Assembly (NCBI GenBank): GCA_934167165.1
Contig: CAKPKG010000003.1
Coordinates: 1 to 64,000, forward strand
Direction: 5' to 3'
Length of the DNA: 64,000 nt
From: an uncultured Clostridia bacterium
GTDB taxonomy: Bacteria; Bacillota; Clostridia; TANB77; CAG-508
Shown here one piece after another: positions 7,971 through 16,605 of this stretch. Every line of letters starts with the position of its first letter. Positions within the stretch are counted from its first letter, which is position 1. The notes under the pieces are model-generated. The model was not told the origin of the DNA. It made no database searches and worked only from the letters and a program-made list of their open reading frames with translations. A program made the position numbers and the translations under genes.

Positions 7971-10616
7971 TTGAACAAATTATTATTAATAGATGGAAAT
8001 AGTATAATAAACAGAGCTTTTTATGGAATAATGGGAAGTAAAATGCTTATGACAGAAGATGGAACATATACAAATGCAGTATATGGATTTTTAAGCATAC
8101 TATTTAAAGAGCTAGACGATATAAAACCAGAATATCTAGTAGTAGCATTTGATTTAAAAGCCCCAACACATAGACATAAGATGTATGATAAGTATAAGGC
8201 AAACAGACATGGAATGCCAGAAGAATTAGCAATGCAAATGCCTATATTAAAAGAAACACTAAAAGCAATGAATGTTTGCATAATAGAAAAAGAAGGCTAT
8301 GAAGCAGATGATATATTAGGAACTCTTGCAAAATGGGGACAGAAAGAAGAACTAGAAGTTACTGTATTAACAGGAGATAGAGATAGTTTTCAATTAATAG
8401 ACAAAAATATTAAAGTAAGAATTCCAAGAACAAAAATGGGAAAAACCGAAACAGAAGATTATACAGTAGAAAAAATAGAAGAGGAATATGGACTAGAGCC
8501 ATTAGATTTAATAGAAGTAAAAGGACTAATGGGAGATACATCAGATAATATTCCAGGAGTACCAGGAGTAGGAGAAAAAACAGCATTAAATCTAATTAAA
8601 CAATACAAAAGTATAGATGAAGTGTATAACCATATAGATGAGCAAAAAGGAAAATTAAAAGAAAAATTATCAGAAAACAAAGACTTGGCATATCTTTCTA
8701 GAACTCTTGGAACAATTGATATAAATGCTCCAATAGAAAAAGATTTGGGCGCTTTTCAAGTAGAAGAATGGAATAAACCAGAAGTATTAGAAATATTTAA
8801 AAAACTTAAATTTAATAGATTTATAGATAGATTTGCATTACAAGAAAATATAGGGGCAACATCATTTAGTGATTCACAAATCAATACTGAAATTGAGCAT
8901 GAAAAAATTGTAGGCGAAACAAAATTAGCAGAATTAAAACAAGAAATACAAGAAAATAAAGCTATGTATTATTATCTAACAGAAGAAAAGTTTATAATTT
9001 ATTCTCCAAAAACTAATAAATGTTTTTCTATAGAAAACATACAAGATTTTAAAGATATATTTGAGGACAAGAATATACTAAAATGCAGTTACAAACAAAA
9101 AGAAGAATTTATAATATTATGGAACAAAGGCATAGAAGCTAAAAACCTTATGTTTGATATAGCTATTGCAGGATATATTCTAAATTCGAATATAAACAAA
9201 TATACAATAGAATATCTAGCAAATGAATATATAAACTTTGACATTGCAGAATACTTATCAAATACAGAAGAAACAGGCATAGAACAAATTACATTGTTTG
9301 ATAATGTAGAGGAACCCAAAGAAGATAAAACATATATTTATGTATATGCAATATACAAATTATATAATGTTCTAACACAAAAAATGAAAGAGGCAGGAAG
9401 TATAGATTTATTTAATAAAATAGAAATGCCATTAACAGAAGTATTAGCAAGCATGCAGTATGAAGGAATATATATAGATAAACAAGAACTTTTAGACTTT
9501 GGAAAAGAATTGCAAGAAAAAATAGATATTTTAATACAAGAAATATATGAACTTACAGGTGAAGAATTTAATATAAACTCTACAAAACAATTAGGAGAAA
9601 TCCTTTTTGAAAAGTTAAAGCTTACAGCTAAAAAGAAAACAAAAACAGGTTATTCAACAGATGTAGATGTATTAGAAAAAATAAAATATGAACATCCTGT
9701 AATAGAAAAAATATTAGAATATAGACAATTACAAAAGCTAAATTCTACTTATGTAGAAGGACTTATTCCATATATAGATGAAACAGGAAGAATACATTCT
9801 AAATTTCATCAAACAGTTACAACAACAGGAAGAATAAGTTCAACAGATCCAAATCTTCAAAATATACCTACAAGAATGGAATTAGGAAGAAAATTAAGAA
9901 AAGTATTTAAACCTGAACAAGGATGCATTTTTGTAGATGCAGACTATTCTCAAATAGAACTTAGAGTATTAGCTCATATTTCAGAAGATAAAAATATGAT
10001 AGAAGCCTTTTGTAACAACGAAGACATACATGCACAAGCAGCTTCAAAGGTGTTCAACATACCACTAGAAGAAGTAACAAAAGAAGAAAGAACAAAAGCG
10101 AAAGCAGTTAACTTTGGAATAGTTTATGGTATTAGCGAATTTGGTTTAGGAGAACAATTAGGAGTTTCTAGAAAAAAGGCTAAAGAATATATAGAACAAT
10201 ATCTTGATAAATATAATGGAATAAAAGAGTTTATGACTAATATAGTAGAGGAAACAAAAGAAAAAGGATATGTAGAAACTCTTTACCATAGAAGAAGATA
10301 TGTACCAGAATTAAAATCAAATAACTATATGGTAAGACAATTTGGAGGAAGAGTTGCAATGAATACTCCAATACAAGGAACAGCAGCAGATATTATGAAA
10401 ATAGCAATGATAAATGTATATAATAAACTAAAAGAAAACAACTTAAAATCCAAATTAATAGTACAAGTACATGACGAAATATTAGTAGAAACATTAGAAA
10501 GTGAAAAAGAACAGGTAAAACAAATTGTAAAAGAAGAAATGGAAAATGTAATAAAATTAAAAGTTCCATTGCTAGCAGAAGTGGAAGAAGGGTATAATTG
10601 GTACGAAGCCAAATAA
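7971..10616 (+). CDS. polA: DNA polymerase I
   Basis: An 881-residue family A polymerase for gap filling and Okazaki fragment processing. The 5' nuclease occupies about residues 1-290 (LLIDGNSIINRAFYG, GYEADDILGTLA, GDTSDNIPGVPGVGEKTA). The middle segment keeps the 3'-5' exonuclease fold but lacks the first DxE motif, as in Bacillus-type enzymes without proofreading. The polymerase part has motif A VDADYSQIELR, the O-helix KAVNFGIVYG and motif C VQVHDEI. Translation starts at TTG 7971 after AAGGAGGT. No CGG shift was found in this long gene. Confidence 0.97.
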   Translation: MNKLLLIDGNSIINRAFYGIMGSKMLMTEDGTYTNAVYGFLSILFKELDDIKPEYLVVAFDLKAPTHRHKMYDKYKANRHGMPEELAMQMPILKETLKAMNVCIIEKEGYEADDILGTLAKWGQKEELEVTVLTGDRDSFQLIDKNIKVRIPRTKMGKTETEDYTVEKIEEEYGLEPLDLIEVKGLMGDTSDNIPGVPGVGEKTALNLIKQYKSIDEVYNHIDEQKGKLKEKLSENKDLAYLSRTLGTIDINAPIEKDLGAFQVEEWNKPEVLEIFKKLKFNRFIDRFALQENIGATSFSDSQINTEIEHEKIVGETKLAELKQEIQENKAMYYYLTEEKFIIYSPKTNKCFSIENIQDFKDIFEDKNILKCSYKQKEEFIILWNKGIEAKNLMFDIAIAGYILNSNINKYTIEYLANEYINFDIAEYLSNTEETGIEQITLFDNVEEPKEDKTYIYVYAIYKLYNVLTQKMKEAGSIDLFNKIEMPLTEVLASMQYEGIYIDKQELLDFGKELQEKIDILIQEIYELTGEEFNINSTKQLGEILFEKLKLTAKKKTKTGYSTDVDVLEKIKYEHPVIEKILEYRQLQKLNSTYVEGLIPYIDETGRIHSKFHQTVTTTGRISSTDPNLQNIPTRMELGRKLRKVFKPEQGCIFVDADYSQIELRVLAHISEDKNMIEAFCNNEDIHAQAASKVFNIPLEEVTKEERTKAKAVNFGIVYGISEFGLGEQLGVSRKKAKEYIEQYLDKYNGIKEFMTNIVEETKEKGYVETLYHRRRYVPELKSNNYMVRQFGGRVAMNTPIQGTAADIMKIAMINVYNKLKENNLKSKLIVQVHDEILVETLESEKEQVKQIVKEEMENVIKLKVPLLAEVEEGYNWYEAK

Positions 10617-10624
10617 GATTTGGA

Positions 10625-10662
10625 ATCACACCTCCCACATCATACTGCTCACCTCAATTAAA
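10625..10662 (+). repeat. Hairpin repeat family 1, partial copy (right arm)
   Basis: This short polA-to-transglycosylase gap holds only the right arm of the intergenic hairpin family (TCACACCTCCCACATCA, then CTCACCTCAATTAAA). The left arm and central hairpin are missing, so it is a decayed remnant. Confidence 0.7.
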
Positions 10663-10679
10663 AACAAAAGGAGAAAAAA

Positions 10680-11243
10680 TTGAAAAGATTATTAAAATTT
10701 TTAATAACATTATTAATATTAGCATCTATAATCTTTATTTTATTTAAAGTTATAAAAATAGATGACATTATAATGAAAAAACTATATCCGCTAAAATATA
10801 GTGAATATGTAGAAAAATATGCGAAAGAATACAATATAGATAAACATATGGTTTATGCAATAATAAAAGCAGAAAGCAATTTTAACGAAAATGCAAAATC
10901 ATCAAGTGATGCAATAGGATTAATGCAAATAATGGAAACTACTGCAATAGAAACAGCAAGAAAAATGAACCTTGAGGTTACAGAAGAAGATTTATTTAAA
11001 CCAGACTTAAATATTAATATAGGGTTAAAATACTTTACATACCTATTAAACCATTATAATAACAATTATCCATTAGCAATAATTGCATATAATGCAGGAA
11101 TGGGAAATGTAGATGCTTGGATAAAAGAAGGAATTATAAAAGAAGATGGAACAGATATAGAGAATGTACCATTTAAAGAAACCAATAATTATGTAAGAAA
11201 AATCTTAAGAGATTATGAAATATATAAAGGATTGTATAATTAA
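10680..11243 (+). CDS. Soluble lytic transglycosylase-like protein (SLT domain)
   Basis: A 187-residue protein with an N-terminal membrane anchor (about residues 5-25) and an extracytoplasmic SLT domain. The catalytic Glu lies in IIKAESNFNENAKSSSDAIG, followed by GLMQIMETTA and LAIIAYNAGMGNV, all hallmark segments of goose-lysozyme-like transglycosylases that cleave peptidoglycan with formation of an anhydro ring. Start is TTG 10680 after AAGGAGAAA. The size matches small clostridial SLT proteins that act in cell-wall turnover or sporulation. It follows polA by only 63 bases, which contain a repeat remnant. Confidence 0.92.
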   Translation: MKRLLKFLITLLILASIIFILFKVIKIDDIIMKKLYPLKYSEYVEKYAKEYNIDKHMVYAIIKAESNFNENAKSSSDAIGLMQIMETTAIETARKMNLEVTEEDLFKPDLNINIGLKYFTYLLNHYNNNYPLAIIAYNAGMGNVDAWIKEGIIKEDGTDIENVPFKETNNYVRKILRDYEIYKGLYN

Positions 11244-11291
11244 TTGTTTTGATATATAATAAAAAACGAAATTACAAGGGAGGAATGTAAC

Positions 11292-12293
11292 ATGGCAATA
11301 TTAGTTACAGGAGGAGCTGGCTATATAGGAAGCCACACAGTTGTAGAATTATTAGAAGCAGGAGAGGATATAGTTATAGTAGATAACTTTGTAAATAGTA
11401 AACCAGAAGCGTTAGAAAAAATAAAAAAAATAACAGGAAAAGACTTTAAATTTTATGAAGTTGACATATTAGATAAAGAAAAATTAGAAAAAGTATTTAA
11501 AGAAAATAATATAGAATCTGTAATACATTTTGCAGGACTAAAAGCAGTAGGGGAATCTGTTGTAAAACCAATAGAATATTATCATAACAATATAACAGGA
11601 ACTTTAGTATTACTAAAATTAATGAAAAAATATAACTGTAAAAGAATAGTATTTAGTTCATCAGCAACTGTATATGGAGATCCAGAAATAGTACCTATAA
11701 CAGAAGAATGCAAAACAGGAGGAACAACAAATCCTTATGGAACAACAAAACTATTCATAGAAAGAATTTTACAAGATGTTTATGTTGCAGATAACGAATT
11801 TAGCATAGCACTGCTTAGATACTTCAATCCAATAGGGGCACACGAAAGTGGATTAATAGGAGAAGATCCAAATGACATACCAAATAACCTTATGCCATAT
11901 ATAACAGGAGTAGCAAGTGGAAAACTAGAAATATTAAGTGTATTTGGAAATGACTATCCAACAAAAGATGGAACAGGAGTTAGAGATTATATCCATGTAG
12001 TAGACTTAGCAAAAGGACATTTAAAAGCACTTGCAAAAATTAGAGAAGAAGCAGGAGTAAAAATATATAATTTAGGAACAGGACATGGATATTCTGTACT
12101 AGATTTAGTAAATACATTCCAAAAAGTAAATAATGTTGAAGTTAAATATAAAATAGTTGGAAGAAGAGCAGGAGATATAGCTACATGCTATGCAGATCCT
12201 TCAAAAGCAAAAAAAGAATTAGGATGGGTTGCAGAAAAAGGAATAGAAGATATGTGTAGAGACAGTTGGAATTTTATAGTTTTAAATAAATAA
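11292..12293 (+). CDS. galE: UDP-glucose 4-epimerase
   Basis: A 333-residue extended short-chain dehydrogenase that interconverts UDP-glucose and UDP-galactose. It shows the NAD-binding [12 protein letters not shown] motif at the N-terminus, the catalytic FSSSATVYG serine region and the YGTTK Tyr-Lys pair, then the substrate-binding RYFNPIGAH block and [11 protein letters not shown]. Length is normal for the family. AAGGGAGGA precedes ATG 11292. It could supply UDP-galactose for surface glycans, perhaps for the glycosylation genes at 2.4-8 kb, though it is not in the same operon. Confidence 0.97.
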   Translation: MAILVTGGAGYIGSHTVVELLEAGEDIVIVDNFVNSKPEALEKIKKITGKDFKFYEVDILDKEKLEKVFKENNIESVIHFAGLKAVGESVVKPIEYYHNNITGTLVLLKLMKKYNCKRIVFSSSATVYGDPEIVPITEECKTGGTTNPYGTTKLFIERILQDVYVADNEFSIALLRYFNPIGAHESGLIGEDPNDIPNNLMPYITGVASGKLEILSVFGNDYPTKDGTGVRDYIHVVDLAKGHLKALAKIREEAGVKIYNLGTGHGYSVLDLVNTFQKVNNVEVKYKIVGRRAGDIATCYADPSKAKKELGWVAEKGIEDMCRDSWNFIVLNK

Positions 12294-12310
12294 AAGGGAG
12301 ATTTTAAAAT

Positions 12311-12865
12311 ATGAAAAAGCTTTTATTAGTAATAGACATGGTGAATGGATTTGTAAAGGAAGGGGCTCTGGCAGACAAAGAAATAAACAAAATAACACCA
12401 AATATTATAAATTTAATTAAAAAATATGTTCAAGAAGAAAATGACATAATAAGTATTCAAGAAGGACATAATGAAAATTCCAAAGAGTTTGAAAATTTTC
12501 CAAAACATTGTGTCTTAGGAACGGAAGAAGCTGAAATTATAGAAGAATTAAAGCCTTATGAAAACAATATGAAAGTAATTAGAAAAAATTCAACATCTGG
12601 ATTTTTAACAAAAGATTTTTATAACTATATCAAAAATAATGAAAGCAATATAAAAGAAATAGCCTTGTGTGGTTGCTGTACAGATTTATGCGTAATGAAT
12701 TTTGCTATACCATTAAAAAATTATATAAACGAAAATGACTTGGATATAGATGTTGTAATATATAAAAATGCAGTTGAAACTTATGATGCACCAAATCATA
12801 ATAGGAAAGAATATAATGAAATAGCTTTTAAAATAATGGAACAAAACGGAATAAAACTTATATAG
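12311..12865 (+). CDS. Isochorismatase-like cysteine hydrolase
   Basis: A 184-residue member of the isochorismatase/nicotinamidase superfamily. The catalytic triad is visible as the early Asp (VIDMVNGFV), a Lys in VIRKNSTSGF and the nucleophilic Cys in LCGCCTDLCVMNFA. Members hydrolyse nicotinamide, other amides or isochorismate; the sequence alone does not settle the substrate, though nicotinamidase is plausible. It follows galE by 17 bases with its own GGGAG site and ends at a strong bidirectional terminator shared with udk on the opposite strand. Confidence 0.88.
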   Translation: MKKLLLVIDMVNGFVKEGALADKEINKITPNIINLIKKYVQEENDIISIQEGHNENSKEFENFPKHCVLGTEEAEIIEELKPYENNMKVIRKNSTSGFLTKDFYNYIKNNESNIKEIALCGCCTDLCVMNFAIPLKNYINENDLDIDVVIYKNAVETYDAPNHNRKEYNEIAFKIMEQNGIKLI

Positions 12866-12867
12866 AT

Positions 12868-12897
12868 AAAAGAAGTGGCAATTAGCCACTTCTTTTA
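12868..12897. terminator. Bidirectional intrinsic terminator
   Basis: AAAAGAAGTGGC and GCCACTTCTTTT pair perfectly around a five-base loop, with A and T runs on both sides, so it can stop transcripts from the hydrolase gene and from udk, whose stop codon it overlaps. Confidence 0.88.
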
Positions 12898-13509
12898 AAT
12901 AATACTTCTAATTTTTTCTATAATCATATTTAATGCAACAGTATTGTATCCACCTTCTGGAACAATAATATCAGCATATTTTTTACTAGGTTCAACAAAT
13001 TGTTCATGCATTGGTTTTACAGTTGTACAATATTGTGTAACAACAGAATCTAATGTACGACCTCTTTCTTGAACATCTCTTAAAAGCCTTCTAATAAAAC
13101 GAATGTCAGCATCTGTATCTACAAATATTTTAATATCCATTAAATCACGTAATTCTTTATTTTCAAAAATTAAAATACCATCTACAATAATTACTTTTTT
13201 AGGAACTACTTTTACAGTTTCCGCTTCTCTTTGGTGATTAATAAATGAATATTCAGGCCTTTCTATAGGATTTCCTTTTTTTAATTCCTTTAAATGTTCT
13301 ATAAGCAAGCTAGTTTCTATAGAATCAGGATGATCATAATTTAATTTTGTCCTTTCCTCAAAAGGAAGCTCTGGATGTGCTTTATAATAACAATCATGAG
13401 ATATCATTGTTATGTTATGAGCAAATTCTTTTTTTATATTATCTGCAAGAGTACTTTTACCAGAACCAGTTCCACCTGCAATACCAATTATAATAGGGTC
13501 AATATTCAT
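12895..13509 (-). CDS. udk: Uridine kinase
   Basis: A 204-residue P-loop nucleoside kinase that phosphorylates uridine (and cytidine) in pyrimidine salvage. The Walker A motif is GGTGSGKST near residue 11, followed by ISHDCYYK, the substrate-binding NYDHPDSIET block, PEYSFINHQR and the LID-like RRLLRDVQERGR segment. Length matches bacterial Udk. ATG is preceded on its own strand by GGAGGAAT. It is transcribed convergently with the isochorismatase-like gene. upp at 25.2 kb belongs to the same salvage pathway. Confidence 0.96.
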   Translation of the reverse strand: MNIDPIIIGIAGGTGSGKSTLADNIKKEFAHNITMISHDCYYKAHPELPFEERTKLNYDHPDSIETSLLIEHLKELKKGNPIERPEYSFINHQREAETVKVVPKKVIIVDGILIFENKELRDLMDIKIFVDTDADIRFIRRLLRDVQERGRTLDSVVTQYCTTVKPMHEQFVEPSKKYADIIVPEGGYNTVALNMIIEKIRSII

Positions 13510-13803
13510 ATTAATTCCTCCAAAATATCATTTACGTTAATTTTAAGATATTATTCTAATAAAATCAAGTAAAAACGACATTTTTCTTTGCGAACAGCAC
13601 ATTAATATTAGATAAATTGTGAACAAATGGGGACAGACCCCTTTTGTTTAATTGAAGTGGGAGGTGCGATGTTGGAGGTGTGATTTATAGGGTCAAGGCT
13701 TTGCAGGCTTTTCCATATTTTTCACCCTTCTCACATCACCCTCAATTAAACAATTGACAAATTCATTTTTTAAATTATAATAGAAAAAGAAAGAGGGATA
13801 AAT
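13510..13803. other. Intergenic region between udk and the DUF120 gene
   Basis: About 294 bases without a gene. It contains a small GGGGACAGACCCC hairpin followed by T-rich sequence (13629-13648), a reverse-oriented copy of hairpin repeat family 1 (about 13648-13748) and a TATAAT-like box at about 13778-13783 preceded by TTGACA-like bases that could drive the DUF120 gene. Confidence 0.6.
13648..13748 (-). repeat. Hairpin repeat family 1, copy in reverse orientation
   Basis: This reads TTGAAGTGGGAGGTG on the left and CACATCACCCTCAATTAA on the right, with AAGGCTTTGCAGGCTTTT as the diverged central hairpin. It matches the reverse complement of the copies at 16.45, 55.8 and 58.6 kb. Confidence 0.85.
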
Positions 13804-14169
13804 ATGATATTAGAGGGAAAAGTTGTAGCAGGAATGGGAAGAGCAAAAGTATTTGTAAATATGATGAAAGAAGTGTTTTACAAAAAAAAAAATATGGAAC
13901 TATACCCAGGCACACTAAATATTGAATTGAATAAACCATATGACTTAAAATCAACATATACAATAAAAGCGGAAGAATATGGTGGGAAATATGACGTACA
14001 CGTACAAGAATGTGTATTGTTAGAACAAAAAGCATATATAGTAAGGTCAGAAAAAAATTTAAAAGGAGAGAGCGATTATGAAAGAAATATCATAGAAATT
14101 GTATCTAACATAAATTTTAGAGAAAAGTATAAATTAAAAAATGAAGAAAAAGTCAAAATAAAAATATAA
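13804..14169 (+). CDS. DUF120 domain protein (CTP-dependent riboflavin kinase-like)
   Basis: A 121-residue protein that looks like a stand-alone DUF120 domain, the catalytic domain of archaeal RibK, which makes FMN from riboflavin using CTP. Matching segments are GKVVAGMGRAKVFV at the start, LYPGTLNIEL (nucleotide/riboflavin-binding block), YIVRSEKN, and the end NIIEIVSNINFREKYKL followed by KNEEKVKIKI. The family is mainly archaeal, so its presence in a clostridium is notable. Function is inferred from motif order only. AAGAGGGAT precedes ATG 13804. It is separated from spoIIIAA by 176 bases. Confidence 0.75.
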   Translation: MILEGKVVAGMGRAKVFVNMMKEVFYKKKNMELYPGTLNIELNKPYDLKSTYTIKAEEYGGKYDVHVQECVLLEQKAYIVRSEKNLKGESDYERNIIEIVSNINFREKYKLKNEEKVKIKI

Positions 14170-14208
14170 AGAAAATTTATTTTGTGCCATATGCAATACA
14201 TTTCTACA

Positions 14209-14246
14209 AATCTCACCTCCAACTTCACACTTCTCACATCCATTTA
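14209..14246 (+). repeat. Hairpin repeat family 1, partial copy (right arm)
   Basis: Only the right arm is seen (TCTCACCTCCAACTTCACAC, then TTCTCACATCCATTTAAAA), just downstream of the DUF120 stop codon. The left arm and central hairpin are absent. Confidence 0.7.
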
Positions 14247-14345
14247 AAAAATACAATTTACAAAGCAAATTATAATTTTTTAGTTCTAATTTTTTTAAAC
14301 TAGCATATATATATTTAAGGACAAGTTATAAAGTGAGGAGTATAT

Positions 14346-15295
14346 ATGCTAGTTTCTGATATATTAAATTATTTTCCAGAAGAACTTTCCAATATATTAT
14401 TTGAATATTTAAAAACAGAAACAGAAGAGAAATTAAAAACAATAGAAGAGATTAGGTTAAGAGTAGGACAACCACTAATATTAAAATTTAATAAACGAGA
14501 AGAAATATTTAAATACAACATTCTACAAGAAGACATATTAAAAACTATGCAAAAGGTTTGTGATAATTCAATTTATTCTTTTCAAAATCAAATATGTGAA
14601 GGGTTTATTACAGTGAAAGGTGGACATAGAATAGGAATTACACGGAAGTTGTGTTATAGAAAACAACAAAGTTAGTAATATAAATTACATATCAAGCTTA
14701 AATTTTAGAATAGCAAAAGAAATAAAAGGATGTAGTAATAAACTTTTAAAATATGTTTTAAATGCAGAAGAAAACAATATCCACACAACTCTAATAGTGT
14801 CACCACCAGGCGTGCGGAAAAACTACAGTATTAAGAGATTTAGTAAGAAGAATTAGTACAGGAATAGAAAAAATAGAATTTAAAGGAATAAATGTAGGCA
14901 TAGCTGACGAAAGAGGAGAAATTGCGGCAATGTATAAAGGTGTGCCTCAAAATGACGTAGGAATTAGGACAGATGTTTTAGATAATATTCCAAAAGCAAT
15001 AGGAATGACAATGCTTATAAGATCAATGTCGCCAAAAGTAATTGTGGCAGACGAAATAGGAAAAGAAGAAGAGATTTCAGCTATAAATTATGCTGTATGC
15101 TCAGGAATAAAAGGAATATTTACAGCACATGGTGCAAGTTTAGAGGAAATATCTATAAATCCAAATTTAAAAACACTATTAAATTTACATGTGTTTGAAA
15201 GGATAGTATTTTTGAATGACAAAATCAGAAAAGCGGAAATAGATAAAGTATATACATTAGATAGAAAAAATTTAGAATATATGATTATGGAGTGA
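14346..15295 (+). CDS. spoIIIAA: Stage III sporulation protein AA (ATPase), two +1 shifts at CGG
   Basis: SpoIIIAA is the secretion-type ATPase of the mother cell-forespore channel. The gene is complete only if two extra C bases are skipped: at 14643 (GITG-SCVIE restored from ACA CGG AAG) and at 14815 (Walker A restored as PPGVGKTTVLRDLVRR). Between them the middle frame is fully open. After the second site the ADERGEIAAMYKG block, VIVADEIG (Walker B) and a conserved C-terminal domain follow. Total about 315 residues, the usual size. It heads an AA-AH operon in the standard order. Without the shifts the product would be 109 residues and inactive. Confidence 0.9.
14643..14645 (+). other. Inferred +1 shift site 1 in spoIIIAA (CGG, then GGA)
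   Basis: Zero frame ACA CGG AAG; the conserved GHRIGITGSC segment needs ACA GGA AGT. The extra base is C14643. Confidence 0.85.
14815..14817 (+). other. Inferred +1 shift site 2 in spoIIIAA, within Walker A
   Basis: The frame reads GGC GTG CGG AAA; skipping C14815 gives GVGKTT. An insertion two or three bases earlier would give GCGKTT instead, so the exact position is less certain here than at other sites. Confidence 0.7.
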
Positions 15296-15305
15296 TGATT
15301 AATTT

Positions 15306-15815
15306 ATGTTAGGATTAAAAATTGTAATATATACATTTATATTTTTATCATGTTCACTTATAGGAATTCTGGTTTCAAATAAATATAGAAATAGAGTAAA
15401 CGAACTAAAAGAATTTAAAAATGCACTTAATATCTTTAAAACAAAAATAAGATACACATATGAACCAATACCGGAAATATTTGAACAAATATCGAAAAAT
15501 ACAAATTCTAATATTGCTAATGTTTTTGGAGTTGCTAGTGAAAAAATGAAAGTTTTAGCTGCAGGAGAAGCATGGAATTTAGCATTAAATATGGAAGAAC
15601 TTAATATAAATGAAGAAGATAAATTAGCTTTATCAAATTTAAGCAAACTTTTAGGGAAAACAGATGTAACAGGTCAACTTAACCAAATAGAATTAACTAC
15701 TGATTTTTTAGATAGTCAAATAAAAAAGGCTGAACAACAAAGGGATAAAAGTGAAAAGATGTATAGAATGCTTGGAATGCTTATAGGGATGGCAATAGTA
15801 ATAATATTAATGTAA
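15306..15815 (+). CDS. spoIIIAB: Stage III sporulation protein AB
   Basis: A 169-residue protein with an N-terminal membrane segment (about residues 4-22), a charged central region and a C-terminal hydrophobic stretch (MLGMLIGMAIVIILM), the normal plan of SpoIIIAB, which resembles type II/IV secretion GspF-like components. YRNRVNELKEFKNAL and IRYTYEPIPEIFEQI are typical blocks. It begins ten bases after the spoIIIAA stop and is followed by spoIIIAC. This gene contains no CGG and needs no shift. Confidence 0.93.
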   Translation: MLGLKIVIYTFIFLSCSLIGILVSNKYRNRVNELKEFKNALNIFKTKIRYTYEPIPEIFEQISKNTNSNIANVFGVASEKMKVLAAGEAWNLALNMEELNINEEDKLALSNLSKLLGKTDVTGQLNQIELTTDFLDSQIKKAEQQRDKSEKMYRMLGMLIGMAIVIILM

Positions 15816-15828
15816 AAGAGGTAAAAAT

Positions 15829-16024
15829 ATGAACATAGATTTATTATTTAAAATAGCGGCAATAGGAATATTGGTTGCTGTATTACATCAAGTATTAGTA
15901 AGAGCAGGAAGAGAAGACCAAGCCATGATGACCACTCTTGCGCGGTTTGGTAATAGTCTTAACAATGGTAATAAAAGAAATAAGCACACTATTTAATACT
16001 GTTAGAACAATATTTGGATTATAA
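15829..16024 (+). CDS. spoIIIAC: Stage III sporulation protein AC, +1 shift at CGG
   Basis: SpoIIIAC is a small two-helix membrane protein of the SpoIIIA channel. Residues 1-38 (FKIAAIGILVAVLHQVL, then GREDQAMMTTLA) are in frame up to GCG; the next codon is CGG at 15943-15945. Skipping the C restores GLVIVLTMVIKEISTLFNTV and a stop at 16022, for a total of 64 residues, the expected length. The zero frame instead gives a polar tail and loses the second helix. Its position between AB and AD is canonical. Confidence 0.9.
15943..15945 (+). other. Inferred +1 shift site in spoIIIAC (CGG, then GGT)
   Basis: Zero frame GCG CGG TTT; the second membrane helix needs GCG GGT TTG. The extra base is C15943. 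This is the only site where the base after GGN is not A. Confidence 0.87.
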
Positions 16025-16037
16025 AGGGTGAATGTAA

Positions 16038-16424
16038 TTGGAAATTGTAAAAATAATAGGTGTAGGTTTAGTAGCACTTATTCTTATAATTATTTTAAAA
16101 CAGTACAAACCTGAATTTACAATCTATGTTTCTATAATAGCAGGGGCAATTATATTGCTTATGGTAATGGACAAGCTATATTCAATAATAAACTTGCTAT
16201 CTAATATAAGTCAAAAAGCGGGTATAGGAAATGAATTTTTAAAAATAATTTTAAAAATAACAGGAATAGCAATACTTACAGAATTTGCAGTAAGTATTTG
16301 CAAAGACTCCGGAGAAAGTGCAATAGCTAACAAAATAGATTTGGGAGGCAAAATAATAATTATAAGTATATCAATTCCGATAATAACAGCACTTCTGGAG
16401 TTAGTAATAAATATATTGCCATAA
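16038..16424 (+). CDS. spoIIIAD: Stage III sporulation protein AD
   Basis: A 128-residue membrane protein with four hydrophobic stretches. It carries the family segments IGVGLVALILIIILKQYKPEF and, in the third helix, GIAILTEFAVSICKDSGESA followed by NKIDLGGKIIIISISIPI. Start is TTG 16038, after AAAGGGTGAATG. The DSGES segment contains TCC GGA, a CGG triplet out of frame, which is read normally. The gene is between AC and a copy of the hairpin repeat that separates it from spoIIIAE. Confidence 0.93.
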   Translation: MEIVKIIGVGLVALILIIILKQYKPEFTIYVSIIAGAIILLMVMDKLYSIINLLSNISQKAGIGNEFLKIILKITGIAILTEFAVSICKDSGESAIANKIDLGGKIIIISISIPIITALLELVINILP

Positions 16425-16450
16425 AATTAATCAGATAAATTGAAATTCCC

Positions 16451-16552
16451 CGAAGTGCGAAGTGTGAGGTGAGAAGTGTGAGAAATAGAGAAAGGCCTGC
16501 GAAGCCTTGGCCCTATAAATCACACCTCCAACATCACACCTCTCACCTCAAT
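16451..16552 (+). repeat. Hairpin repeat family 1, full copy inside the spoIIIA operon
   Basis: Left arm CGAAGTGCGAAGTGTGAGGT, central hairpin AAGGCCTGCGAAGCCTT, right arm TCACACCTCCAACATCACAC then CTCTCACCTCAATAAA. It lies between spoIIIAD and spoIIIAE, so it may form a large hairpin in the operon mRNA. Confidence 0.92.
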
Positions 16553-16605
16553 AAAATAAATTCCAATTTACCTAATATGATTGATATACTTAAATAGGAG
16601 ACCAA

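Noticed and set aside
10393..10638. Antisense open frames over polA, pfkA, argS, nrdD and secA
   Set aside because: They are Leu/Phe-rich shadows of AT-rich genes without ribosome binding sites.
14809..14818. Alternative parse of the second spoIIIAA site giving GCGKTT
   Set aside because: It would need the extra base one codon earlier. It cannot be excluded, but GVGKTT with the C before GGA matches the eleven other sites.
14346..15295. spoIIIAA, spoIIIAC, spoIIIAE, smpB, uvrA, ytvI-like and secA as pseudogenes
   Set aside because: Each break is a single extra C at the same triplet CGG, the rest of each gene is intact and under normal codon use, and several are essential or conserved. Independent decay would give varied lesions.
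16309..16317. CGGA in spoIIIAD (TCC GGA) as another shift site
   Set aside because: Here the C belongs to the preceding codon TCC and GGA is already in frame. The same holds for many TTC GGA, GAC GGA, AAC GGA and ACC GGA occurrences.
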